Of a DNA stretch of 64,000 nt, positions 26,457 through 34,451 are shown piece by piece. The DNA comes from Euhalothece natronophila Z-M001 (GTDB lineage: Bacteria; Cyanobacteriota; Cyanobacteriia; Cyanobacteriales; Rubidibacteraceae). Where the stretch lies: contig NZ_CP042326.1 in the NCBI RefSeq assembly GCF_007904085.1, positions 1,054,001-1,118,000 of the forward strand, in the 5' to 3' direction. Both the position numbers and the translations under genes were made by a program. Position 1 is the stretch's first letter; every line of letters begins with the position of its first letter. The notes under the pieces were generated by a model, which did no database searches, had not been told where the DNA came from, and was given only the letters and a program-made list of their open reading frames with translations.

Positions 26457-28013
26457 ATGATTAAAACTCAAGAAACAGATATTATTGTTATCGGTAGTGG
26501 CATTGGTGGCTTGAGTGCAGCAGCGTTACTGGCTCGCTATGGTTTCCAAGTAACCGTTTGTGAGGCTCATACCATTGCTGGTGGCGCGGCCCACGCCTTT
26601 GAACGACAAGGCTATCTGTTTGATTCTGGCCCCTCCTTATTTTCTGGATTATCTACCCCTTCTCCTAACCCCTTGCGACAAGTTCTCGATGCGATTGGGG
26701 AGGAAGTTCCCTGTGTGCAATATGATACTTGGGGCTGTTGGCTACCAGAGGGAAACTTTAATACCTCTGTGGGGGCTGATCAGTTTTGTGAGGTATTACA
26801 GCAATTACGAGGGGAAAAAGCAGTCACGGAATGGCGACAATTACAGGAAATGATGATTCCTTTGGGAAAAGCAGCGACTGGGCTATCTCCGCTAGCAGTT
26901 CGCAGTGATTGGGGGATTTTACGGACGATCGCGCCATTTTTTCCCACTCTCATCAAAAACAGTGGTCAAATGTTCCAACTAATGGGGGCATTTCAGAAGC
27001 TAGAAGATCAGGTAATTAGTGATTCTTTTCTCCGTAACTGGCTAGACTTATTGTGTTATCTTCTCTCTGGCTTACCAGCAAGTGATACCAGTGCTGCAGA
27101 AATGGCGTTTATGTTTGCTGACTGGTATCGCCCCAATGTCAAGCTAGATTATCCTATAGGCGGAAGTGGGGCGATTGTAGATGCTTTAGTCAGAGGATTG
27201 CAAAAACACGGGGGAGAGTTACGCTTAGGGGCAAAAGTGGAAGAAATTTTATTCTCAGAGAAAAAAGCGGTAGGGGTGCGCTTAAAAAATGGAGAAGAAC
27301 TGCGATCGCGCTTTGGGGTAATTTCTAATGCCTCAGCTTGGGATACCTTAAAATTAATTCCACCAGAAAAAATTCCCAAACCCTTTCAGCAAGAGAAGGA
27401 AAGCATCCCCCAATGTCCCAGTTTCATGCACCTGCACTTAGGAATTGATGGAACAGATTTACCCGAAAATTTGCCCTGCCATCATATTATTGTCAAGGAT
27501 TGGGAAAAAGGAGTCACTGCACCACAAAATGTTGTTTTAGTCTCTATTCCGTCTCTTCTTGATCCCTCCATTGCCCCGACAGGAAAGCACGTTATTCATG
27601 CTTATACTCCTGCTAGTGAACCTTATGATCTTTGGGAAGGGTTAGATCGTCGTAGTACCGCCTACCAGCAACAAAAAGAAGCACGTTCACAGGTACTTTG
27701 GGAGGGGATTAAAAATATTATTCCCGACTTGGAAAATCGTTGCGAGTTAAAATTAATTGGAAGCCCCTTAACCCATGAACGGTTCTTGCAACGGCATCGG
27801 GGAACTTATGGGCCAGCGATTAGTGCTGAAAATGGCTTTTTTCCTGGAGCAAAAACCCCTTGGCAAGGATTACTCTGTTGTGGGGATTCCACCTTCCCAG
27901 GAATTGGTTTGCCTGCTGTAGCAGCTAGTGGCGCGATCGCTGCCAATACTGTTGCCCCTGTCAAGAAACATCTCGAAATGTTAAGCAAAATCAGTCGTAA
28001 CAAGAGTTTTTAG
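26457..28013 (+). CDS. CrtISO/phytoene-desaturase-like FAD oxidoreductase
   Basis: The protein has 518 residues from ATG 26457; a TTG at 26406 would add 17. The N-terminal dinucleotide fold is IIVIGSGIGGLSAAALLARY with VCEAHTIAGGAAH. The C-terminal FAD motif is LLCCGDSTFPGIGLPAVAASG. It belongs to the carotenoid isomerase, desaturase and retinol saturase superfamily. The exact substrate is unknown; it may be one of several such paralogues. A diverged copy of its last 22 codons lies 6.3 kb away, in front of alaS. Confidence 0.85.
   Translation: MIKTQETDIIVIGSGIGGLSAAALLARYGFQVTVCEAHTIAGGAAHAFERQGYLFDSGPSLFSGLSTPSPNPLRQVLDAIGEEVPCVQYDTWGCWLPEGNFNTSVGADQFCEVLQQLRGEKAVTEWRQLQEMMIPLGKAATGLSPLAVRSDWGILRTIAPFFPTLIKNSGQMFQLMGAFQKLEDQVISDSFLRNWLDLLCYLLSGLPASDTSAAEMAFMFADWYRPNVKLDYPIGGSGAIVDALVRGLQKHGGELRLGAKVEEILFSEKKAVGVRLKNGEELRSRFGVISNASAWDTLKLIPPEKIPKPFQQEKESIPQCPSFMHLHLGIDGTDLPENLPCHHIIVKDWEKGVTAPQNVVLVSIPSLLDPSIAPTGKHVIHAYTPASEPYDLWEGLDRRSTAYQQQKEARSQVLWEGIKNIIPDLENRCELKLIGSPLTHERFLQRHRGTYGPAISAENGFFPGAKTPWQGLLCCGDSTFPGIGLPAVAASGAIAANTVAPVKKHLEMLSKISRNKSF
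27945..28012 (+). repeat. 3' end of oxidoreductase, copy A of a diverged direct repeat
   Basis: The last 68 bp of the FAD oxidoreductase gene match 34335-34402 at 60 of 68 positions by eye. Many of the differences fall at third codon positions. The two copies bracket the accessory block. Confidence 0.85.
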
Positions 28014-28380
28014 CAGAAGGGCTGAGAATCCTACGACTACAACTCGCGCGTTCCTTTGCACCGTACGACGGCGCAGGGTCACTCGTCAATTTTAATTTAG
28101 TCGGTAGACGGGGCGTATAAACATCTGGGGAGACCCCAGATGACAGCCCCTCATGAATCAGCCCATTTGCGGTATGATTAAGTAAGTCTCGCATGGGAGA
28201 CCATTCGGCGAAAACCAAGCCAGAATTAAAAGAATTTTCAATTCTCTACCATGCTTTTTACCTGTGGGACGCGGGGCCAAGCCTATCGCCTTGGGGTAAG
28301 CCTTATTTCTTCCTCGGAAGTTATAAGCTCCTGATTGGGTAGGAAGCCTCTCTTACAATCTTTGATTTAAGAGAGGTAGT
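28014..28380. mobile_element. Relic resembling an IS200/IS605-type right end
   Basis: No intact gene is seen. Perfect hairpins occur at 28122-28142 (CATCTGGGG, AGA loop, CCCCAGATG) and 28347-28376 (CCTCTCTTA with TAAGAGAGG). The latter is followed by TAGTTCAC, and its tip overlaps the Uma2 stop codon. The layout resembles the right end of the intact tnpB element at 43.9 kb (stem, then GGTTCAAC). The rest may be a decayed guide-RNA scaffold; that is inference. Confidence 0.4.
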
Positions 28381-28995
28381 TCACACTCCTGCAGCAAACA
28401 CCTGTTCTGCGGTTAAATTTAATTCGGGAAACGTTGGGGAAATAATACGATCGCTGCCTCGAAATTGCTGTCCTTGATATTCCCCATCAACTAGCTGATA
28501 AACAGAAAATGTTGGCTGTTTGGGCGATCCAATGTAACGTCTTCCTCCTAATCCCAAATAGTCAACAATCCAATATTCTGGAATCTCTAATGCTTCGTAG
28601 TCAATGAGTTTGTGTCCATAATCATCTCGCCAGTTGGTACTGACCACCTCAATCGCCAGTCGGATTGATTTTCCTAAAGTGATGGTTGATCGCTTTTTCC
28701 AGAAGGGCTCATCTTCTAGTGCTGTTTGATCCAGAACAATCACATCAGGATTATAGGCAGATTTATCCGTATTAATCGGTTTAATTAGGGCTTCTAGGGG
28801 AATAATATAGGGCAACTGTAACCGCTTAACTTCAACCACCAACTCAGCCGATAAAAACCCGCCAACTTGTCCATGTGTTCCTGTTGGTTGCACTTCAATT
28901 GGTACTCCATTTCTCAGTTCGTAGCGACCATAGCCATCAGGATACCACTCCCAAAACTCCTCTAAGCTCATCAGTTGCGAAACTGCTTCTACCAT
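28381..28995 (-). CDS. Uma2-family (DUF820) PD-(D/E)xK nuclease-like protein
   Basis: This 204-residue protein uses ATG at 28995, supported by AGGAG 9 nt upstream; a GTG at 29031 is less likely. YGRYELRNGVPIEV, YNPDVIVLDQ and RLAIEVVSTN give the family's Glu, Asp and Glu positions. Uma2 genes are strongly amplified in cyanobacteria, and their biological role is unknown. This is one of three intact copies in the window. Its stop codon overlaps the relic IS end. Confidence 0.88.
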   Translation of the reverse strand: MVEAVSQLMSLEEFWEWYPDGYGRYELRNGVPIEVQPTGTHGQVGGFLSAELVVEVKRLQLPYIIPLEALIKPINTDKSAYNPDVIVLDQTALEDEPFWKKRSTITLGKSIRLAIEVVSTNWRDDYGHKLIDYEALEIPEYWIVDYLGLGGRRYIGSPKQPTFSVYQLVDGEYQGQQFRGSDRIISPTFPELNLTAEQVFAAGV

Positions 28996-29243
28996 GATTC
29001 TTAAGCTCCTATCCCGTCGCTTGCTATCCACTTTAGCTTAACTAGAAGTTCAGAAAACTGATTAAAAATAACTAAAAGCGCGATTGCCGAAGGCAAATCG
29101 CAGGGCGACATCGCGCTTTGGCAAGTCACAGAGACATAGCCACTAAAGACTGAGTACGAGCCGTAAATTAGTGTAGAAAAGATGAGAAAATAAACTCAAT
29201 CCTTAAACCCTAACTAAATTCCCTTGACTCGTACCATTTATAT

Positions 29244-29312
29244 GTCATTAGTCATTAGTCATTAGTCATTAGTCATTGGAGATACAAAGGACAAAGGACG
29301 AAAGACAAAGGA
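29244..29312 (+). repeat. Short tandem heptamer repeats (STRR)
   Basis: GTCATTA is repeated five times (29244-29278). It is followed by ACAAAGG-type heptamers (29284-29312). Both are typical cyanobacterial heptanucleotide repeats. They replace the expected upstream part of the truncated Rpn gene. Confidence 0.85.
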
Positions 29313-29390
29313 CAGACAATCTTAATTGCTATTTTAGAAGTAAGACGAGAGGAACAGCAAAACTTAGAACCAGAAGAGGGAGAATTTCTT

Positions 29391-29654
29391 ATGCAGTTAT
29401 CAACGATTTATAGACAACGTTTAGAAGAAGCCACTCAAAAAGGAATAGAAATCGGTGAACAACGTGGTGAACAACGTGGTGAACAACGTGGGATTGAAAT
29501 TGGTGAGCAACGTGGTGAAGAGAGAGGAAAAGAGGTGACACAACGAGAAATTGCAACGAATCTCCTAAGTACGGGAATGGAAATTGAGCAAGTTGCCCAA
29601 GTGACTGGTCTTTCCATAGAAGAAGTTAGAAAATTGATTACAAGTAACCAATAG
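29391..29654 (+). pseudogene. C-terminal fragment of an Rpn-like PD-(D/E)xK nuclease/transposase protein
   Basis: An 87-residue reading frame holds only the tail of a Rpn (recombination-promoting nuclease) family protein: LSTIYRQRLEEATQ, then IGEQRGEQRGEQRG repeats and the helical end VAQVTGLSIEEVRKL. The frame stays open upstream (ILEVRREEQQNLEPEEGEFL) without a start and runs into heptamer repeats, so the nuclease domain has been lost. The imperfect Glu-Gln-Arg-Gly repeats come from a GGTGAACAACGT tandem. Expression is doubtful. Confidence 0.6.
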
Positions 29655-29716
29655 TTCTGGTAACTGATCACTGGTCACTGCTCACTGATTGAGAGCCAGA
29701 AGAGGGAGAATTTCTC

Positions 29717-29938
29717 ATGCAGTTATCAACGATTTATAGACAACGTTTAGAAGAAGCCACTCAAAAAGCGATTGAACAGGGAATTGAACAAGGAATTGAA
29801 ATTGGTGAACAGCGTGGGATGGAAATCGCGCAGAAGCGTTTAGCACAAAACCTTTTGAGTCAGAGAATGGAAGTGGAACAGGTAGCCAAACTCACGCTTG
29901 CTATCTGTAGAAGAAGTCAGAAAATTGATTACAAGTAA
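29717..29938 (+). pseudogene. Second, frameshifted Rpn-tail fragment
   Basis: This is a tandem copy of the preceding fragment, including the bases before it (AGAGGGAGAATTTCT, then ATGCAGTTATCAACG). It contains a different number of repeat units. A frameshift near 29897 turns the expected LSVEEVRKLITSN into unrelated residues. The fragment was duplicated and then decayed. Confidence 0.65.
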
Positions 29939-30424
29939 CTAAAAGCCTTATTGCGCTTTCCTGATCCCCAAAACTAATCCCGCATAGAAAGCTACATCCC
30001 ACTTTCCTATAATGTTAAGATTTGTAATAATTTTCTACGAGTAATTATTTAGTGATCTAATAATCGCCAATTTTCCTATCAAAAAAGGATTTCAAATGAT
30101 TTAACTTTTAATTAATATTTTAAGTGATAGAACTTAAAATTCCCTCATATAGGTAAATACATCTTTCTAGGGCTTTTTAAGTGGCTCATTTAATCAAAAA
30201 GAACTCTCTTGTAAAATTAAATTGCCAGTCCTGTAATTTCCTATTCACAAGCGGTTCAGTATTTTTATACTCTCTACAAGAAACTTAAAAAGTGTATCAA
30301 AATCTGTTTGGTGATAGCAATCACAATCAAACTCTCCTCTAATGGATAAATTTAGTTAGAGATGCTACTTTTGTGTAAAGTTTTCATCTGATGTTCATTT
30401 TTATTTTCAGAAGGAGTTAAGTCA
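29939..30424. other. AT-rich intergenic region before the beta-helix gene
   Basis: I see no gene, HIP1 site or clear repeat. The 3' end has AGAAGGAG before the ATG at 30425, so the ribosome site and probably the promoter are of local, AT-rich type, unlike the GC-richer coding sequence that follows. Confidence 0.5.
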
Positions 30425-33400
30425 ATGGCAATGCCTAATAATGGAAAGGATAAGACTATTCAACTATTCGATGATGATAATATAGCTCAAGGCGAATTCG
30501 GTACCATCGAAGACGCTGTCAAGGATGCCCATGCAGACTATAGGATCGAAGTTGGTCCCGGTACCTACAAGGAATCAGTTGTGATCGGTGTGGAGGGCCT
30601 GACCCTTGAAGCCGCAGAGGGTGCAGACCCGACGATTGAAGGACAATCCGGTACTGCCGTTGAAATTGACGCGGACAACGTTGTAATAGAAGGTTTCCAA
30701 ATCACGAACCCCGTTGGTGATGGTGACGGCCCGAGTACAACGACGAACGCTCGTGGTATTGACATCGCTTCCGATTCGACTGGTGTAACAATTAAAGGAA
30801 ACGAAATTACTGAGCTCGCTACTGAGGCAAACACGAATCCACGTGGTATCTTCGCAAACGAAGGAACGCATGGACTGGAGGTTATTGACAATCAAATAAC
30901 CGAACTTGAAGGGACGAATGATGACGAGCGACAGGTTATCGCTGTGCAACTTATATCCGAGGACACAGACGACGTTACAATTAAGAATAACGTCATTAGT
31001 GACCTAAGCGACACAAGGTCGGTTGTCGCGGTCAGATTCCAAGGCGGCATCAGTGGTGAGATTGTTGATAATGACATCTCTGAGCTGAACACCAACGGTC
31101 CCGAGGGCACTGGATTCACGCAGGCTATCGATCTTAATGAGCATTCCGGCTCCGCTCCACAGAATGTTGAGATATCTGGTAATGAAATCTTTGACTTGGA
31201 GACCGAAGGAACCGAGAACTTCGCCCCGGCATTCCACCTCATCCTCACTTACGGAGAAGACACCATTGACGTCACCAATAACGACTTCACCGCTGTCAGT
31301 AATGATGAAGTTTTCATCAGCGATAACGTCGGAGACTTGGACCTCGACGCCATCCTGGACCAGCAGGGCAACACGTTCGACCCCGACGCTGTGGTTGGAG
31401 AGAACGCTCTCTTCCCAGAGCCCGCCGAGGGTGAGGTCTTGAACCTCAACACTGGCCAGCGGTTCGACGGTGACAACCCGATTCAGGATGCTGAAGACGC
31501 CGCTGACTCTGATGAAACGCTGCGTGTTGGTGAGGGCACCTACGAGGAATCGGTTGAGATCAGTACCGAGGGCCTGACGCTCGAAGGCCCGAACGCTGGA
31601 ATCGCTGGTGACAGCGAGGATCGTGTTGACGAGGCGAAAATTAAGGCTGTTGACCTTGATCCTCAGCCAGCAGATTCGCTTATTAAGATTCCTGCTGATG
31701 GAGTTGTCATCGACGGCTTCGAAATCGCTGAAGACCCCCAAGATGGGAACGGCGTAGGAATTCTTCCTGGTGGCGAATCCATTCAGATTCAGAATAACAA
31801 GTTTGAAGGGTTCAACAATCAGGTCGGATTCTTTGGAGTAAGTATCGGTGGCGAAGCAGAAGGTGTTACTATCGAAAGCAACCTCTTCGCTGACGTCGGT
31901 GAGGGTGATGCCGAATCTGGAACTGCAGTCGCACAAACCGAAGGGGTCAGCGGCATTGATATCCTGAACAACGAGTTCGAGAACAACCGCAACGACATCG
32001 GGCTTGCAGACGACGTGAGCGACGTGACCATCGAAGGCAACTCCTTCGAGGCTGGCGACTCGGACCGCTACATCAGCAACCGGATTGCTGAGGAGTTGGA
32101 CAGCGACGACATCGTGGCTGAGAACGCGTTCGACCCCGGCGCGGTCCTCGCCAACCTTGAGGAACGTCCCGAACGTGAAGACATTGTGCCAGAGCCCCGC
32201 GAAGGTGAGGTCCTGAACCTCGACACCCGCGAGCGGTTCGATGGTTCAGATGCAATTAGCAAAGCTGAGGACGAGGCTAACCCCGATGAAACGCTGCTCG
32301 TGGGTCCAGGCACCTACGAAGAGTCTGTTAGCATCAGCACTGAAGGCCTGACGCTCGAAGGCCCGAACGCGGACACGGCATACGATGGCGACCGTAGCGA
32401 TGAGGCAACGATTGAGCCTGATAGCACCATTAACATTCAGGCCGCTAATGTCGAAGTGAGTGGATTCGAAATAGACGCAGACTTTGATGATGAAGCACTC
32501 GGAGTTAGAGCACTCGATGGTGACGAAACGACCGTCACAATCACAAACAATCTCATTGAAAACGATGCACAGACCGGTGTCTTCATCGGTGGCGACGAGG
32601 ATGACAGGCAAACTGTCGTCATTGAGGGCAATGAGATTGTCAGTGACACTGTCGCAATCGCCAATCTAGCTGACCCAGACCGGGGGATTGAGTCACTGAC
32701 CGTCGATAACAACGAACTTCGTGGCGACCCGGCCGGTCTCAGACACGTTGAGGACCTGACGTTCACGAACAACGATGTCATCGACAGTGCAGACGGTAAC
32801 TTCGACATCGAAGACATCACTGACGGGACGATTGCAAACAACGAGTTCAGCGAGTTCGACGATGCAGCGATTAAAGTCGACGCCCTTACAGGAGATGATA
32901 CGACGGTAACCGTCGATATCAACGAGAACAACTTCCTGAACGCAGACGGGACAGCGATTGACGCCACCGATGCCACTGATGACTCGGAAATTGACGCCAC
33001 CAACAACTGGTGGGGTGACGCAAGCGGTCCGAGCGGTGAAGGTCCCGGTGAGGGCGCTGCAGTGACAGGCGATGTCGATTTCACCTCATTCCTTACTGCT
33101 CCAGTCGGTGAGGACCCTGAAGAGGACGAAGACGAGGAAGAAGACGACGACCCCGTCGATGATGACGACCCCGTCGATGATGACGACGAGGAAGAAGACG
33201 AAGACGAGGAAGAAGACGAAGACCCCGATCCTGAACCTGAACGAGAAACCATCGAAGCAGGAGATGAGGGAGAAGAGCTTGAACCTTCTGCTCCTGATGC
33301 TCCTACTGAATTCATTGCAGGTAGTGGCGATGATACAATGACTGGTAGCACTGGCCCTGATATTTATGACTTAACTGCAGGAGGAGCAAATACCGTACAG

Positions 33401-34138
33401 GGGACAGTAGAACAACTTGATGATGATACGATTGTTGAATTTGATCCCGATGATCTCTTGAGGGTTATAGACGAGACCTTTGGAGAAGATCAGCTAACAG
33501 TAACTGAAGGGTCAGCCATCCTTGAAATTGACGCTAACGATGATGGGGAAACTGATTCCACTGTTACTCTAGAAGGAGAAAGAGATTACTTGGATGGAGA
33601 ATTTCTCACTGAACAAGTAGGAGATGATACTGAGATTAACTTTGAACCTGAACCCGCTCCTGAGTTACCTGACATTCCCCTTACAGTCAACTTAGAACTT
33701 ATCTTTAACGAATCATTCTACCTAGAGCAAAATCCAGATGTTGCCGAGGCCGTAGAAGAAGATGGTTTCTTTGACTCAGGATTAGACCATTTTCAGCAAT
33801 TTGGATTGGGAGAAAATCGAAGCCCAACAGAGGTTTTAGAAAACTTTGACCCGACTAGCTATCTCAGTGAAAACTCAGATGTGGATGATGCAGTAGGAGA
33901 AGATGAGATTTTTCAAAGTGCCCTTGACCACTATCTCAATCATGGTTTTAAAGAACCACGAGAAGGAAGCAATATTGCTTATGATGAAGCCTTCTACTTG
34001 AATGAACATTCTGATGTTCTGGGCGCAGTAGAAGGTGATGCTTTCGGCTCAGGATTTGAACATTTTGCCTTGCATGGTGCAGAAGAAAATCGAGCTGCTA
34101 CTACACAAGAGTTAGATGCTGAAACAACAATTCTCTAG
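30425..34138 (+). CDS. Chimeric secreted beta-helix protein, haloarchaeal-like body with cyanobacterial-style tail
   Basis: The protein has 1237 residues. Three related parallel-beta-helix modules (about 1-330, 331-588, 589-895) open with VGPGTYKESV, VGEGTYEESV and VGPGTYEESV and contain many NN-turns plus NNWWGDASGPSG. Their very acidic, Asp/Glu-rich style is that of haloarchaeal surface proteins. An Asp/Glu linker follows (about 895-960), then a single RTX-like AGSGDDTMTGSTGPDIYDL. Three repeats of FYLEQNPDVAEAV...HFQQFGLGENR type (about 1094-1230) close the protein. No Sec signal is present, so type I secretion is plausible. The body is GC-richer than its surroundings, while the tail is AT-rich. 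The ligand is unknown. Confidence 0.8.
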   Translation: MAMPNNGKDKTIQLFDDDNIAQGEFGTIEDAVKDAHADYRIEVGPGTYKESVVIGVEGLTLEAAEGADPTIEGQSGTAVEIDADNVVIEGFQITNPVGDGDGPSTTTNARGIDIASDSTGVTIKGNEITELATEANTNPRGIFANEGTHGLEVIDNQITELEGTNDDERQVIAVQLISEDTDDVTIKNNVISDLSDTRSVVAVRFQGGISGEIVDNDISELNTNGPEGTGFTQAIDLNEHSGSAPQNVEISGNEIFDLETEGTENFAPAFHLILTYGEDTIDVTNNDFTAVSNDEVFISDNVGDLDLDAILDQQGNTFDPDAVVGENALFPEPAEGEVLNLNTGQRFDGDNPIQDAEDAADSDETLRVGEGTYEESVEISTEGLTLEGPNAGIAGDSEDRVDEAKIKAVDLDPQPADSLIKIPADGVVIDGFEIAEDPQDGNGVGILPGGESIQIQNNKFEGFNNQVGFFGVSIGGEAEGVTIESNLFADVGEGDAESGTAVAQTEGVSGIDILNNEFENNRNDIGLADDVSDVTIEGNSFEAGDSDRYISNRIAEELDSDDIVAENAFDPGAVLANLEERPEREDIVPEPREGEVLNLDTRERFDGSDAISKAEDEANPDETLLVGPGTYEESVSISTEGLTLEGPNADTAYDGDRSDEATIEPDSTINIQAANVEVSGFEIDADFDDEALGVRALDGDETTVTITNNLIENDAQTGVFIGGDEDDRQTVVIEGNEIVSDTVAIANLADPDRGIESLTVDNNELRGDPAGLRHVEDLTFTNNDVIDSADGNFDIEDITDGTIANNEFSEFDDAAIKVDALTGDDTTVTVDINENNFLNADGTAIDATDATDDSEIDATNNWWGDASGPSGEGPGEGAAVTGDVDFTSFLTAPVGEDPEEDEDEEEDDDPVDDDDPVDDDDEEEDEDEEEDEDPDPEPERETIEAGDEGEELEPSAPDAPTEFIAGSGDDTMTGSTGPDIYDLTAGGANTVQGTVEQLDDDTIVEFDPDDLLRVIDETFGEDQLTVTEGSAILEIDANDDGETDSTVTLEGERDYLDGEFLTEQVGDDTEINFEPEPAPELPDIPLTVNLELIFNESFYLEQNPDVAEAVEEDGFFDSGLDHFQQFGLGENRSPTEVLENFDPTSYLSENSDVDDAVGEDEIFQSALDHYLNHGFKEPREGSNIAYDEAFYLNEHSDVLGAVEGDAFGSGFEHFALHGAEENRAATTQELDAETTIL

Positions 34139-34170
34139 CTATACCATCCGATAAACTAGTGCTACTAGAC

Positions 34171-34213
34171 GATCCCCCCAAAACCCCTTAATAAAGCAGG
34201 GCAAAGGGGGGAC
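34171..34213. repeat. Interspersed palindrome GATCCCCCC...GGGGGGAC
   Basis: CCCCCC and GGGGGG arms with an inner CCCC/GGG pair form a hairpin after the beta-helix gene. It resembles palindromes scattered through many cyanobacterial genomes and could act as a terminator. Confidence 0.6.
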
Positions 34214-34334
34214 TTACTGTAACTATCGTTATCAGAATTAGTATTACGAACTTGCAAAAACTGTATAAATCTTTCTAAAGGTTTGCACTAGCGCGATCGC
34301 GCTTTGGCAAGTAGTTTCCCTACATTGCGCCCCG

Positions 34335-34402
34335 AATACTTTGGCTCCTGTCAAGAAACATCTCGAAATGTTAAGCCAAATCAGTAGCAACAAAACTTTT
34401 TA
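34335..34402 (+). repeat. Orphan copy B of the oxidoreductase 3' end
   Basis: This is a diverged copy of 27945-28012. It would encode LAPVKKHLEMLSQISSNKTF against VAPVKKHLEMLSKISRNKSF in copy A. No other part of the gene is found here. It lies 50 bp before alaS. Confidence 0.85.
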
Positions 34403-34451
34403 CAATGGGAGAAAAGCTGTCGTTATGATAACTCTCTAAAGTAAAAGACTA

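Noticed and set aside
29244-29312. Possible CRISPR array
   Set aside because: Units are 7 bp with no spacers; ordinary heptamer repeats.
31004-31936. 310-codon antisense frame in the beta-helix gene
   Set aside because: Shadow of biased codon use on the other strand; the plus frame has coherent repeats.
32437-33351. Ser-rich 304-codon frame antisense to the beta-helix gene
   Set aside because: It is the complement of Asp/Glu codons (GAC/GAG giving Val, Leu, Ser); no ribosome site and no domain.
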